NCBI RefSeq assembly: GCF_001403795.1
Contig: NZ_CXSU01000012.1
Coordinates: 706,838-770,837 of the forward strand
Source of the DNA: Jannaschia donghaensis
GTDB lineage: Bacteria; Pseudomonadota; Alphaproteobacteria; Rhodobacterales; Rhodobacteraceae
DNA: 64,000 nucleotides
Reading direction: 5' to 3'
Shown: in pieces, positions 1-11,145 of the stretch
Layout of the letters: each line of letters begins with the position of its first letter
Position numbering within the stretch: the first letter of the stretch is position 1
Notes under the pieces: generated by a model
The model's input: only the letters and a program-made list of their open reading frames with translations
Told to the model about the DNA's origin: nothing
Database searches by the model: none
Made by a program: the position numbers and the translations under genes

Positions 1-899
1 GACGCGAGGAAACGGGCGTTTTGCGCAAGGCGACCGGCATGCAACTCGGGGTAGCCGCCCGGCAGGATCACCAGATCGGCGTTCGGTGCCGCCTCATCTG
101 CGAGGGGGGAGAAGATCGCGATCTCCGCACCGGCGCGGTGCCAGCCGTCGATCAGATGCGGATAGGAAAACGCGAAGGCCGCGTCGCGTGCCAGCGCGAT
201 GCGTTGGGCGGGCGGTGCGATCGGACCCGGTGACGCATCGGGCAGGGGCGCGGCCAGCGTGGTGATGGCGTTAAGGTCGAGTGTATCGGTCACGATCGTT
301 GCCGCGTGGGCCAGGAAGGCGTCGAGGGCGGGATGCTCCGCCGCCTGCACCAGCCCCAAATGGCGCGACGGCATGGCGAGGGCCGGGTCGCGCGGCACCG
401 CGCCCAGCACCGGCAACGGACAGGCGGCGCGCAACATGGCTTCGTGACGGGCGCTGCCGACCCGGTTGAGGATGACGCCCGCGATGCGCACCGCCGGATC
501 ATGTGCGGCGAAACCCGCCACCAAAGGCGCGATCGACTGCGCCATGCGCGCGGCATCGACGATCAGGACGACGGGAAGATTGAGCTGGCGCGCCAGGTCC
601 GCCACCGCGCCGCGCCCGTCTGGTGGTGCGCCGTCGAACAACCCCATCGCGCCTTCGATCAGCAGCAGGTCGTCGGTCGCGGCCAGTCCGGCGATCATTG
701 CGGGCGACATCGCCCAGGCATCCAGATTGACGCAGTCCGCCCCGCTGGCCGCCGCATGGAAGCGCGGATCGATGTAGTCCGGCCCCGACTTCGCACCGCG
801 CACGGCGACGCCTTGGTTCCGCAGGGCGCGCAGCAGGCCAAGCGTGATCGTCGTCTTGCCGGCCCCGGACGACGGCGCGGCGAGGATCAGGCCCGGCAT
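1..899 (-). CDS. cobB: cobyrinate a,c-diamide synthase (3' end cut by window)
   Basis: ATP- and glutamine-dependent amidation of the a and c side chains of the corrin ring in cobalamin synthesis; cytoplasmic. The N-terminus reads MPGLILAAPSSGAGKTT, the P-loop of the CobB/CbiA dethiobiotin-synthetase-like domain, followed by SGPDYIDPRFH. Near the window edge PGGYPELHAGRL is the start of the class I glutamine amidotransferase domain. About 299 codons are present without a stop, and the C-terminal amidotransferase part lies outside the window. The ATG directly follows the cobA stop codon with no spacer, so the two genes are co-transcribed leftward. The assignment is secure; only the extent is unknown. 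Confidence 0.9.
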   Translation of the reverse strand, partial: MPGLILAAPSSGAGKTTITLGLLRALRNQGVAVRGAKSGPDYIDPRFHAAASGADCVNLDAWAMSPAMIAGLAATDDLLLIEGAMGLFDGAPPDGRGAVADLARQLNLPVVLIVDAARMAQSIAPLVAGFAAHDPAVRIAGVILNRVGSARHEAMLRAACPLPVLGAVPRDPALAMPSRHLGLVQAAEHPALDAFLAHAATIVTDTLDLNAITTLAAPLPDASPGPIAPPAQRIALARDAAFAFSYPHLIDGWHRAGAEIAIFSPLADEAAPNADLVILPGGYPELHAGRLAQNARFLA

Positions 900-1745
900 C
901 TAGCCCGCTTCGGCGGGGCGGCGCAGATCGAGGGGGTCGAGGTTGCGCGGCGCCTCTCCGGCGGCCTGTCCGCGCCAGTCCAGCGCCTGTCGCAAGGCGA
1001 CCGCCATGCCGACGCAGATAATCGCGGGCGGCTCCAACCCGGCGGCGGCGATGTCGGTTTCGACGTGGGCCAGCGTCGTCTCGATCGTGCGCTGGTCGGT
1101 CAGGGTGGCTGTCGTCGTGACGGCAACGGGTTCCGATGGGGACCGGCCGGCGGCGATCAATCGGGCGGCAATCTCTCCGATGTGCTTCATGCCCATGTAG
1201 ATCACGATAACCTGACTGCCCCGCGCGATCCCGGCCCAGTCGACGGCCGTCGGCGTGTTGCCCGCCTTGTCATGGCCCGTCACGAAGGTCACCGATTGGT
1301 TCACGTCGCGGTGTGTGACCGGGATGCCAGCATAGGCCAACCCCGCGATCCCGGCGGTGATGCCGGGCACGATGCGGATGGGGATGCCGTGCTGCACAAG
1401 GGTCTGCGCCTCTTCCCCCCCGCGCCCGAACACGAATGGATCGCCGCCCTTGAGCCGCAGGACGCGGCGGCCCGCGCGGGCCAGATCGACCAGATGCAGA
1501 GAGATGTCGCGCTGCTTGGCCGAAGGTTTGCCGCCACGTTTGCCGGCATAGATCTTCTCGGCTTGCGGGGCCCAATCCAGGATGGATTCGGACACCAGCG
1601 CGTCATAGACGATCACATCCGCCTGTCGCATCGCGTTGAGCGCATGCAGCGTCAGCAGACCCGGATCGCCGGGCCCGGCACCGCACAACCAGACCCAGCC
1701 CGGTTCCAGGGCGGGCCAGTCGTGATTTGGGAGTCGGTCGTTCAT
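900..1745 (-). CDS. cobA: uroporphyrinogen-III C-methyltransferase
   Basis: SAM-dependent methylation of uroporphyrinogen III at C2 and C7 to precorrin-2, the branch point to cobalamin and siroheme. The tetrapyrrole methylase signature VWLCGAGPGDPGLLTL, then LKGGDPFVFGRGGEEA, and later VIYMGMKHI and PAIICVGMAV are all visible. With the ATG at 1745 the protein is 281 residues, normal for stand-alone CobA/SUMT without a CysG fusion. An in-frame upstream start at 1796 would add 17 atypical residues. It precedes cobB and is divergent from cbiD, with an 85-base gap that must hold both promoters. Confidence 0.92.
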   Translation of the reverse strand: MNDRLPNHDWPALEPGWVWLCGAGPGDPGLLTLHALNAMRQADVIVYDALVSESILDWAPQAEKIYAGKRGGKPSAKQRDISLHLVDLARAGRRVLRLKGGDPFVFGRGGEEAQTLVQHGIPIRIVPGITAGIAGLAYAGIPVTHRDVNQSVTFVTGHDKAGNTPTAVDWAGIARGSQVIVIYMGMKHIGEIAARLIAAGRSPSEPVAVTTTATLTDQRTIETTLAHVETDIAAAGLEPPAIICVGMAVALRQALDWRGQAAGEAPRNLDPLDLRRPAEAG

Positions 1746-1830
1746 ACCTTGGTTATGCCGTGCGTCGCGCCCGTGGGAAAGCCGTTTGGCGACCATTGGC
1801 GCGGGCTTGGCGGCATGTCATCACGGACAT

Positions 1831-2844
1831 ATGGATCAGACACCCAAACTGCGACGCGGCTGGACCACCGGGGCCTGTGCCACGGCGGCCTGCAAGGCGG
1901 CGCTGACGGGGATGTGGGGTGGCACGGTGCCGGGTGCGGTGACGATCACCCTGCCCAAGGGCGAAACGCCGACCTTCGCCATCGTGAATCCCGGTGCCGC
2001 CGCCGCCAGCGTCATCAAGGACGCGGGCGACGACCCGGACGTGACCCACGGCGCGGAGGTGCGCGTGGCGGTCGCGCCGTCGCAGGGCGGCGTGGTTTTC
2101 CGCGCGGGCGACGGCGTCGGCACCGTGACGAAGCCCGGCCTGCCGATCGCGGTGGGGGAGCCTGCGATCAACCCGGTGCCGCGCGCCATGATGGACGAGG
2201 TGGTGGCCGAATTGGCGTCGGAGTTCGGGCGCGCCCCGGATGTGGAAATCACCGTATCGGTCGTGGGCGGCGCGGCCCTTGCGGCCAAGACCTGGAACCC
2301 CCGGTTGGGCATCGCAGGGGGGCTGTCCATTCTGGGGACGACGGGCATCGTCCGCCCCTTTTCCTGCGCGGCCTGGATCGCATCGATCCACCGGGGCATC
2401 GACGTCGCGCGGGCCGATGGCCTGACCCATGTGGCCGGTTGCACGGGCGCCACGAGCGAGCGTGTGGTGCAGGCGCTGCATCATCTGCCCGATCACGCGA
2501 TGCTGGACATGGGCGATTTTGCGGGGGGCATGTTGAAATACCTGCGCCGCCATCCCGTCGCGCGCGTCACCGTCGGCGGCGGCATCGGCAAGCTGACCAA
2601 GCTGGCGCAGGGGGCGATGGATCTGCATTCGGGGCGAAGCCAGGTTGATTTCGCCACACTGTCCGATTGGACGGGGCAGGATCTAACCGGCTGCAACACC
2701 GCGCTGGAAGCGGTGACACGCGTGCCGGAACTGGCGGACATTGTGGCCGTGCGGGCACGCTCCAAGGTGGCCGACATGATTGACGCCGACATCGACGTCG
2801 TGGTCATCGACCGCGCGGGCACGGTGCTGGCGCGTGACGGGTAA
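1831..2844 (+). CDS. cbiD: cobalt-precorrin-5B C1-methyltransferase
   Basis: CbiD-family enzyme placing the C1 methyl group during corrin ring contraction. The N-terminus LRRGWTTGACATAACKAAL is the family signature, followed by VIKDAGDDPDVTHGA and, further on, GTTGIVRPFSCAAW and VGGGIGKLTKLAQG. The length of 337 residues is normal. The ATG at 1831 is preferred to the in-frame 1786 start because homologues begin just before the LRRGWTTG motif. It is divergent from cobA and overlaps cobK by 11 bases, suggesting a cbiD-cobK operon with translational coupling. Confidence 0.92.
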   Translation: MDQTPKLRRGWTTGACATAACKAALTGMWGGTVPGAVTITLPKGETPTFAIVNPGAAAASVIKDAGDDPDVTHGAEVRVAVAPSQGGVVFRAGDGVGTVTKPGLPIAVGEPAINPVPRAMMDEVVAELASEFGRAPDVEITVSVVGGAALAAKTWNPRLGIAGGLSILGTTGIVRPFSCAAWIASIHRGIDVARADGLTHVAGCTGATSERVVQALHHLPDHAMLDMGDFAGGMLKYLRRHPVARVTVGGGIGKLTKLAQGAMDLHSGRSQVDFATLSDWTGQDLTGCNTALEAVTRVPELADIVAVRARSKVADMIDADIDVVVIDRAGTVLARDG

Positions 2845-3559
2845 GGTTCTGATCCTGGCCGGCACGCGGGAGGCGCGCCGGGTCTGTGCCGCGTGCACCG
2901 GGTTGGACGTTCTGGCATCCCTGGCCGGCGTGACGGAGCGGCCATTCGATCTGGCGGTGCCGACGCGCCATGGCGGTTTCGGCGGCGACGATGGGTTTCG
3001 CGCCGCGCTGGATGGCGTGACCGGCGTGCTGGATGCGACCCATCCATTCGCGGCGCATATGACGGCGCGCACCGTCCGAATCTGTGCCGAGGCAGGGGTG
3101 CCGTACCTGCGCCTGACCCGCGCGCCCTGGCCCGTGACCGCCGGTTGGCACCGTCATGTCGATGCGGCGGCCTGCGCGCGGGCGTTGCCACCCAAGGCGC
3201 GCGTCCTTCTGACCACCGGCCCCGGCAGTTTGCCGGCGTTCGAGGGACATGGGTTTCGCCTGTTCTGCCGCCGGATCGACCCGGCACCCGCCCGCAAGGA
3301 TGTCGACTGGATCATCGGCACCCCGCCTTTTACCGAAGATGCCGAGCGCGCCACGCTGACGGCTAATCGCATCACGCATCTGGTGACCAAGAATTCGGGC
3401 GGCGACCGGGCCAAGTTGGATGCGGCGACCGCGCTTGGCCTGTCCGTTCACATCATCGACCGGCCCGCACCCGCGGGCGGAGAGGAAACCCATGACATCG
3501 ACCACGCCATCGCCTTCGTCAGCGCGCACGCCCGGCAATTGGCGGATCATCGAGACTGA
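2834..3559 (+). CDS. cobK: precorrin-6A reductase
   Basis: NAD(P)H-dependent reduction of precorrin-6A in corrin synthesis. The protein starts VTGKVLILAGTREARRV, the CobK/CbiJ nucleotide-binding start, and contains GVLDATHPFAAHMTA, PYLRLTRAPW and VTKNSGG, all conserved in the family. The GTG at 2834 overlaps the cbiD stop by 11 bases. The upstream ATG at 2780 would bury 18 residues in cbiD and is unlikely. Its last 68 bases overlap the next gene, whose ATG has a good ribosome-binding site. Length 241 residues, normal. Confidence 0.88.
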   Translation: MTGKVLILAGTREARRVCAACTGLDVLASLAGVTERPFDLAVPTRHGGFGGDDGFRAALDGVTGVLDATHPFAAHMTARTVRICAEAGVPYLRLTRAPWPVTAGWHRHVDAAACARALPPKARVLLTTGPGSLPAFEGHGFRLFCRRIDPAPARKDVDWIIGTPPFTEDAERATLTANRITHLVTKNSGGDRAKLDAATALGLSVHIIDRPAPAGGEETHDIDHAIAFVSAHARQLADHRD

Positions 3560-4163
3560 CGCGGATGTCGCCGAAGGCGCGGCTTGGCTGGCGGGCCGGG
3601 ACCCGCGTTTTGCCGCGGCGTTGGACGTGTGCGCGCCGCTGCCGCTGCGCCGTCGGGACGACGGGTTTCGTGCCGTCATGAATGCGATCGTCGGGCAACA
3701 GGTGTCGGTGGCATCGGCCAATGCCATTGTCGCGCGGTGCGAGGCGGCGATGCTGCACGACCCGGCGGTGACGCGCCAAGCCACCGACGAGGAGATGCGC
3801 GCCTGCGGCCTTTCGCGTCAGAAGATCAAGTATTTCCGGTCGCTGGCCGAGGCGGACATCGACTTCGACGCCCTGCGCGACGCCCCGACCGAGGAGGTGA
3901 TCGCCACCCTGACCGCCGTATCCGGCGTGGGCCGCTGGACGGCGGAAATCTACGCCATGTTCAGCCTTGGCCATGCGGATGTCTTCGCGCCGAACGATTT
4001 GGCCTTGCAGGAGGGGGCGCGGATGCTGCTCGGTCTGCCGGACCGCCCGAAAGAGAAGGAGATGCGCGCCATCGCCGAGGCCTGGTCGCCCTGGCGCGCG
4101 GTTGCGGCGCGCCTGCTCTGGGCCTACTACGCGGCCATGAAACAGCGCGAGGGCATCCGATGA
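3492..4163 (+). CDS. DNA-3-methyladenine glycosylase (AlkA-type, HhH-GPD)
   Basis: Base-excision repair glycosylase removing alkylated purines. The helix-hairpin-helix segment LTAVSGVGRWTAEIYAM is followed by FAPNDLALQEGARMLLG, where the Asp after Asn occupies the catalytic position of the HhH-GPD family. IVGQQVSVASANAI is the conserved N-domain helix. 223 residues, close to short AlkA proteins that lack the N-terminal beta domain. The ATG at 3492 has GGAGAGG upstream but lies 68 bases inside cobK, an unusually long overlap. The carboxylesterase gene follows with an ATGA overlap. Confidence 0.86.
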   Translation: MTSTTPSPSSARTPGNWRIIETDADVAEGAAWLAGRDPRFAAALDVCAPLPLRRRDDGFRAVMNAIVGQQVSVASANAIVARCEAAMLHDPAVTRQATDEEMRACGLSRQKIKYFRSLAEADIDFDALRDAPTEEVIATLTAVSGVGRWTAEIYAMFSLGHADVFAPNDLALQEGARMLLGLPDRPKEKEMRAIAEAWSPWRAVAARLLWAYYAAMKQREGIR

Positions 4164-4816
4164 CATTGCGGCATGAACGCCGGGGGCCGGACGCGCCCAA
4201 GCGGCTGGTGATCTTCCTGCACGGGTACGGTGCGAATGCCGCCGACCTGATCGGCCTGGCCGACCCGCTGACGCCGCATATGCCCGACACGGCATTCCTC
4301 GCCCCCGATGCGCCCGAATCCTGCAACGGCGCGCCCGGTGGATTCCAGTGGTTCCCGATCCCCTGGATCGACGGATCGTCGGAGGAAGATTCGATGGCCG
4401 GGATGGACCGCGCCGTCGACGAGTTGAACGTCTGGCTGGCATCGGTCATGGCCGACGAAGGCGTCGGGGCGGCCGATACGATCCTGTTCGGGTTCAGCCA
4501 GGGCACAATGATGGCGCTGCACGTCGGGCCGCGCCGACCGGAGGCGCTGGCCGGAATCGTCGGATTCTCGGGTCGGCTGCTCTCGCCCGATACCCTGGAG
4601 GAGGAAGCGACGTCCAAGCCGCCCGTCCTGCTGGTACATGGCGACGCGGATGAGGTCGTGCCGATCCAGTCGCTGCCGCATGCCGTCGAAGCCTTGGAGG
4701 CGGCGGGGTTCGAGCGCGTGTTCGCCCATGTGATGAAGGGCACCGGCCACGGCATCGCGCCGGATGGGTTGCAGGTCGCGCTGGCCTTCATGCGCGACGT
4801 CTTCGACATCGAATAG
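4160..4816 (+). CDS. alpha/beta-hydrolase of the phospholipase/carboxylesterase family
   Basis: Serine esterase of the PF02230 (YpfH/acyl-protein thioesterase-like) family, cytoplasmic, true substrate unknown. The oxyanion segment IFLHGYGANAADL, nucleophile elbow GFSQG, acid in HGDADEVVP and catalytic His in GTGHGI complete the triad. 218 residues, normal for the family. The ATG overlaps the stop of the glycosylase gene (ATGA), so translation is probably coupled. No functional link to the DNA-repair neighbour is evident. Confidence 0.88.
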   Translation: MTLRHERRGPDAPKRLVIFLHGYGANAADLIGLADPLTPHMPDTAFLAPDAPESCNGAPGGFQWFPIPWIDGSSEEDSMAGMDRAVDELNVWLASVMADEGVGAADTILFGFSQGTMMALHVGPRRPEALAGIVGFSGRLLSPDTLEEEATSKPPVLLVHGDADEVVPIQSLPHAVEALEAAGFERVFAHVMKGTGHGIAPDGLQVALAFMRDVFDIE

Positions 4817-4962
4817 GGGTCGCGAAAGACCGGAGCGCGAGGCGAACGGCCAGCCCTCATCTAGGCCCTTGCCAGCCTTCGATCCCCAGATATAGTCGGC
4901 CTTGACAGGGGCCGCGCGCCCGGATGTTCGGTCGCGCCGCCCCCATATCTGGAGGGCGAGAC

Positions 4963-5580
4963 ATGTCCGCCTTGTTGCAGGGGGCCTCGGTGGGGACCGG
5001 GCCCGATTTTCGAACCGAATTCACCCGCGACCCGGCGGGGTTGCGGCATTTTCCGGCGCTGGTCTTGAACGCCGATTACCGCCCCTTGTCCTACTATCCC
5101 TTGTCGCTTTGGCCCTGGCAGGATGCGGTCAAGGCCGCGTTCCTGGAGCGTGTGACGATCGTGTCGGAGTACGAGGAGGTTGTCCGTTCGCCCACGACGA
5201 CGATCCGCATTCCGTCGGTCGTGGTGCTCAAGGATTACGTGGCCCCCCAGCGGCGCGTCGCCTTCACCCGGTTCAACCTGTTCCTGCGCGACGAATTCGC
5301 CTGCCAGTACTGCGGATCGCGGGGCGATCTGACGTTCGACCATGTCGTGCCGCGCGCACGGGGTGGGGTGACGAGCTGGGAAAACGTCGTCGCCGCCTGC
5401 GGGCGGTGCAATCTGCGCAAGGGGTCGAAGTCGCTGCGCCAGGTCGGGTTCCACCTGCGCCGCACGCCCAAACAGCCAGCGGCGGCGCAGTTGATGAACC
5501 TTGGCCGGAAATTCCCGCCAAATCATCTGCACGAATCCTGGATGGACTACCTTTATTGGGACGCGGAATTGGAAGCGTGA
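4963..5580 (+). CDS. HNH endonuclease
   Basis: HNH-family protein of the type widespread as a single chromosomal gene in alphaproteobacteria. The treble-clef zinc motif is CQYCG followed by CGRCN, around the HNH core FDHVVPRARGG and SWENVVAAC. The N-terminal half, with FPALVLNADYRPLSYYPLS, is the conserved extension of this group. ATG 4963 has GGAGGG 6-12 bases upstream; the in-frame ATG at 4924 is less likely. 205 residues. A TTGACA hexamer about 60 bases upstream may be its -35 element. It ends 4 bases from the convergent membrane-protein gene. Confidence 0.88.
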   Translation: MSALLQGASVGTGPDFRTEFTRDPAGLRHFPALVLNADYRPLSYYPLSLWPWQDAVKAAFLERVTIVSEYEEVVRSPTTTIRIPSVVVLKDYVAPQRRVAFTRFNLFLRDEFACQYCGSRGDLTFDHVVPRARGGVTSWENVVAACGRCNLRKGSKSLRQVGFHLRRTPKQPAAAQLMNLGRKFPPNHLHESWMDYLYWDAELEA

Positions 5581-5584
5581 CGCC

Positions 5585-5881
5585 TCACTGCCAAGTGCGA
5601 AGAAGGTGCAGTCCGTAGATCGCGGTCCAGATGGCGATCGACAGGCCGAAGAACCGCAGCGACATGCGCCAGAAGACCTGCCTGTAGGCGACGGCCTGGG
5701 GGCCGTCCTCTGCCGGACCCGGCGGGAGGAGTTGCACGATATGGCGCTGACGCGGATCTCGTGGGCCGTAGATCTGCCCGTGGGCCCGGACCAGCCCCGT
5801 GGTCCAGCGGTAGTAGAGCCAGAGGAACACCCCCAGCAGGGCCAGCGTCACGATTGTGTCGAGGGTCTCAAACAGTGTCAC
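5585..5881 (-). CDS. small two-helix membrane protein, unknown function
   Basis: 98 residues from a GTG start that overlaps the stop of the antiporter gene (GTGA). Two hydrophobic helices are visible: TIVTLALLGVFLWLYYRW near the N-terminus and FFGLSIAIWTAIYGLHLL near the C-terminus. A polar segment with IYGPRDPRQRHIVQLLPPGP lies between them. It belongs to the same transcript as the Na+/H+ antiporter, so it could be an accessory subunit, but I recognise no family. Confidence 0.75.
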   Translation of the reverse strand: MTLFETLDTIVTLALLGVFLWLYYRWTTGLVRAHGQIYGPRDPRQRHIVQLLPPGPAEDGPQAVAYRQVFWRMSLRFFGLSIAIWTAIYGLHLLRTWQ

Positions 5882-7128
5882 GAGACCTCGGCCGTCCCAC
5901 CCAGACGTTTGGCGAGCTTGGCCACCGTCAGACCCTGCACGATGATCGAGAAGAGCACGACGAAATAGGTGCAGGTCAGCATCAGCGGCTTCCATTCGTT
6001 GTCGGGCAGCGCCAGCACCAGCGCGACCGAAATGCCGCCCTTCAATCCACCCCACGTCATGATCCGCGTGATACCGGCCTCGAAGTTCGGATCGAAGGGT
6101 TTCAGGATCGCGACGGGCACGACCACGGCGGCAAAGCGCGCGGTCAGGTGCAGACCGATGGCGGCAATGCCGGCGAAAACGTAGCTCGCTTCGAACGCGA
6201 CGGCGAAGACTTCCACCCCGATCAGCAGGAACAGGACGGCGTTCAAGATCTCGTCCACCAGTGTCCAGAACGTATCGACATGCGCGCGGGTGTCGTCGGA
6301 CATGCCGTATTTGCTGCCAACATCGCCGATCAGAAGGCCCGCGACGACCGCCATGATGGGGGCCGACACATGCAACCAGACGGCCAATTGGTAACCGCCG
6401 AAGGCCAGCGCCAGCGTGATCAGAGCCTCCAACGGCGGATCGTCGATCCGGCGCATGACGCGAAACGTGACCCAGCCAAGCGCTGCCCCCAGGGCCGCGC
6501 CGCCGAACGCCTCCTGCACGAACAGGCTGGCGGCACCGGAGAAACCCGACCCATGTGCGTCGCCCGTCGGGAATGCGATGCCGACGAGGACGAGGAACAC
6601 GACATAGCCGACACCGTCGTTGAACAGCGATTCGCCGGCGATCTTCGTCTCCAGCGTCTTTGGCAGGTCGGCGGCGCGCAGAACGCCCAGCACCGCGACC
6701 GGATCGGTGGGCGAGATCAGCGCCCCGAACACCAGCGCGATCAGGATCGGCGCGCCGGTGATCCAACTGAACCCGACGCCCGCAATCACCGTGGACAAAC
6801 CCACGCCGACCGTCGCCATCAGCAACACCAGCGCCCATTCACGTTTCAGGTCGGCCACCTTCACGTGCAACGCCCCGGCGAACAGCAGCAGCCCCAGCAT
6901 CCCTTCGAGAAGGGCGTCCGAGAATTCGATGTTGAGCACCACGCCCCGGATCGTGTCCGCGACCCCAAGCGACGGCGCGGCCAGATCGAGCGCCATGATC
7001 CCGACGCTTGCGGCCAAGGCCACGATCAGGATGCCGATCGCCGAAGGCAGCTTCAGGAACAGGAAGTTGACCGCCCCGAACGCCGCGGCAAGGACGAGGA
7101 GGAGGGAAGCGATCTGCAGGAAATCCAT
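5878..7128 (-). CDS. Na+/H+ antiporter, CPA1 (NhaP-like) family
   Basis: Inner-membrane cation/proton exchanger of 416 residues with roughly 12 hydrophobic segments. The CPA1 hallmarks are ISPTDPVAVLGVLR (transport-site TDP) and GESLFNDGVGYVVFL, containing the conserved Asn-Asp pair. It lacks a long cytoplasmic TrkA-type tail. It is the first gene of a two-gene leftward unit with the small membrane protein, and 18 bases separate its start from the upstream cupin gene, so it may be part of the longer eno-eamA-cupin transcript. Confidence 0.9.
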   Translation of the reverse strand: MDFLQIASLLLVLAAAFGAVNFLFLKLPSAIGILIVALAASVGIMALDLAAPSLGVADTIRGVVLNIEFSDALLEGMLGLLLFAGALHVKVADLKREWALVLLMATVGVGLSTVIAGVGFSWITGAPILIALVFGALISPTDPVAVLGVLRAADLPKTLETKIAGESLFNDGVGYVVFLVLVGIAFPTGDAHGSGFSGAASLFVQEAFGGAALGAALGWVTFRVMRRIDDPPLEALITLALAFGGYQLAVWLHVSAPIMAVVAGLLIGDVGSKYGMSDDTRAHVDTFWTLVDEILNAVLFLLIGVEVFAVAFEASYVFAGIAAIGLHLTARFAAVVVPVAILKPFDPNFEAGITRIMTWGGLKGGISVALVLALPDNEWKPLMLTCTYFVVLFSIIVQGLTVAKLAKRLGGTAEVS

Positions 7129-7146
7129 TGTGTTACGGGCCGTTCT

Positions 7147-7568
7147 TCAAGTGCGGGGAATGTCGAAATTGGGGGGTGCCAGTGTGAAGCCGTCGAAGTG
7201 GAAACCGGGGCTGACGGTGCAACTGACCAACGTCCAATCGCCGATCGTACGCGCGGCCTGCCAATGGTTCTTCGGGACGAAGCCCTGAAAGACATGCGCG
7301 TCCATATCGGGGCCCAATGTGTGGTCGCGCGCCGGACCGGCGTCGGTGGCCGACACGCTTAGGATCAAGGGCGCGCCCGCGTGCCAGAACCACAGCTCGT
7401 CCGCGTCCACACGGTGCCAATGACTGCCACCCCCGTCGCGCAACAGAAACAGGATCGCGGTTCCGGCGGGGCGGGTGCCGTCGGGCGCGTCGGATTGGAA
7501 CGTCTGGCGAAAAAACCCACCCTCGGGGTGCGGGGCCAGGTTCAGGCGGGCGATGATATCATCGGCGG

Positions 7569-7572
<4 letters not shown>
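7147..7572 (-). CDS. cupin-5 (DUF985) family protein
   Basis: Single-domain cupin of 141 residues. The family start is IIARLNLAPHPEGGFFRQTF, and the metal-site region reads GGSHWHRVDADELWFWHAG, followed by HVFQGFVPKNHWQAA near the second cupin motif. Members are often annotated as uncharacterised or epimerase-like; the reaction is not established. ATG 7572 overlaps the stop of the EamA gene (ATGA); an in-frame ATG at 7593 is possible but lies inside that gene. Confidence 0.85.
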
Positions 7573-9871
<2,299 letters not shown>

Positions 9872-9884
9872 CTAACCCGTCCGG

Positions 9885-10763
9885 TTACGCTTGGGAAGCA
9901 TTCCGCAGGCGGGCTTCGCGGATCAATGTGTAAAGGCCGGTAGCGATAACAATCGACACGCCAACCAGGGTCCAGATGTCGGGCCGTTCGCCAAAGGCGA
10001 TGCCGCCGACGATCAGGGCGAACAGCATCCGGGAGTATCGGAACGAGGAGACGACGCTGATGTCGCCCAACCGCGTCGCGCCCACGATGGTAAGGTATCC
10101 GACCATCCCGATCGCCACGCACAGCGCAAGGATGCCCAGCTGTGCGGCATCGGGCATTACGAAATCCAGGCCGAGGATCAGTTGCAGGGCCAGCCCCGTC
10201 GGCAAAAGCGCGGCAAAGGCGTGAAGCGACAGGCGCGCGCCCGAAATCTCGGCTGGCATCGTCCTTGTCGCAAGGTCCCGCGCCGCAAGGCCCAGCATTC
10301 CACCAAGCGCCAACAGCGTCGCGGGGTCGAAGGCCGCGCCGCCGGGCCGGATGATGATCAGCACGCCGAAGAACCCGACGGAAATCGCCAGCCAGCGCCG
10401 CCAGCCCACCGTCGCACCCAGAAACACCGCCGCGCCCATTGCAACCACAAGCGGCGTGGCCTGGATCACCGCAGACGCCAGCGCCAGCGGGATGAGGGCG
10501 AGGGCGGACACGAAGCAGAGCGTGCCGAAGACCTCGCACCCCGACCGCAGCAGAACCCGGCGGTGCAGATAGAGCGGCGACCAGGCCCCCTTGCCGCTGA
10601 CCTGAAGCCAGACGGCAAAGGCCGCAGCACCGCCCAGGCCCAGCATCCAGATGATCTGCGCCGGCGAAAAGACATCGGACAGGCCTTTGATCAGCGCATC
10701 CTCGACCGCGAAACAGGCCATCGCCCCGACCATCAGCGCGGCACCGCGCATGGTATCGGTCAT
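9885..10763 (-). CDS. EamA/DMT-family transporter
   Basis: 292 residues and about ten hydrophobic helices in two EamA repeats. MVGAMACFAVEDALIKGLSD opens the first helix, and LGDISVVSSFRYSRMLFALI is the characteristic C-terminal repeat motif. Only distantly similar to the other EamA gene at 7569, so this is probably not a recent tandem copy. Substrate unknown. It reads leftward into eno. Confidence 0.86.
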   Translation of the reverse strand: MTDTMRGAALMVGAMACFAVEDALIKGLSDVFSPAQIIWMLGLGGAAAFAVWLQVSGKGAWSPLYLHRRVLLRSGCEVFGTLCFVSALALIPLALASAVIQATPLVVAMGAAVFLGATVGWRRWLAISVGFFGVLIIIRPGGAAFDPATLLALGGMLGLAARDLATRTMPAEISGARLSLHAFAALLPTGLALQLILGLDFVMPDAAQLGILALCVAIGMVGYLTIVGATRLGDISVVSSFRYSRMLFALIVGGIAFGERPDIWTLVGVSIVIATGLYTLIREARLRNASQA

Positions 10764-10791
10764 ACGGTTGCCGGGCCGCTGAAACGGTCGG

Positions 10792-11073
10792 TCAGGCGGC
10801 CCAGGCGATCTGCGCCAATTCCCCCAAGTCCGCTTTCCCCAAAGGTTGCAGCAGCCGCACCCCGGTCTCGAACTGCGTGCTCCAGCTGACGACGCCGTGC
10901 AGATGCAGCCGCGCCGATTGGATAGTGATCGCAGTGTCGGGCGGAAATTCGTAGGCCAGCGCCAGTTTCATCCCCGTTTCCGACACGTCGATCAGGGGGA
11001 TGGTCAGTTGCAGGCCGCAGATCACGACGGTGACATCGGCGTTCGACGGAATTCTGCGAGAGCGATATTGCAT
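10792..11073 (-). CDS. PilZ-domain protein
   Basis: 93 residues forming a single PilZ domain, a c-di-GMP-binding fold. The RxxxR-type motif is seen in MQYRSRRIPSN and the second motif in IDVSETGMKLAL (D-x-S-x-x-G). No other domain is attached. Likely a small c-di-GMP receptor or adaptor; the partner is not evident. It sits between an EamA gene and fur on the same strand. Confidence 0.8.
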   Translation of the reverse strand: MQYRSRRIPSNADVTVVICGLQLTIPLIDVSETGMKLALAYEFPPDTAITIQSARLHLHGVVSWSTQFETGVRLLQPLGKADLGELAQIAWAA

Positions 11074-11145
11074 GACGGGCCTCGGATTTTTGGTCCGGTC
11101 GGTCTAGCCCCCCTGGCGTAAAGATTCCGTTGACGCGGCCAGACG

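Noticed and set aside
306..2648. 780-codon plus-strand frame over cobB, cobA and cbiD
   Set aside because: It runs antisense to cobB/cobA and out of frame in cbiD, all of which have clear motifs.
4886..4952. 8-bp inverted repeat (CCAGATAT/ATATCTGG) around the HNH promoter
   Set aside because: Short arms separated by about 50 bases can arise by chance; no supporting structure or conservation is visible.
5761..7362. 533-codon plus-strand frame
   Set aside because: Antisense to the Na+/H+ antiporter, with low-complexity Arg/Gln/His content.
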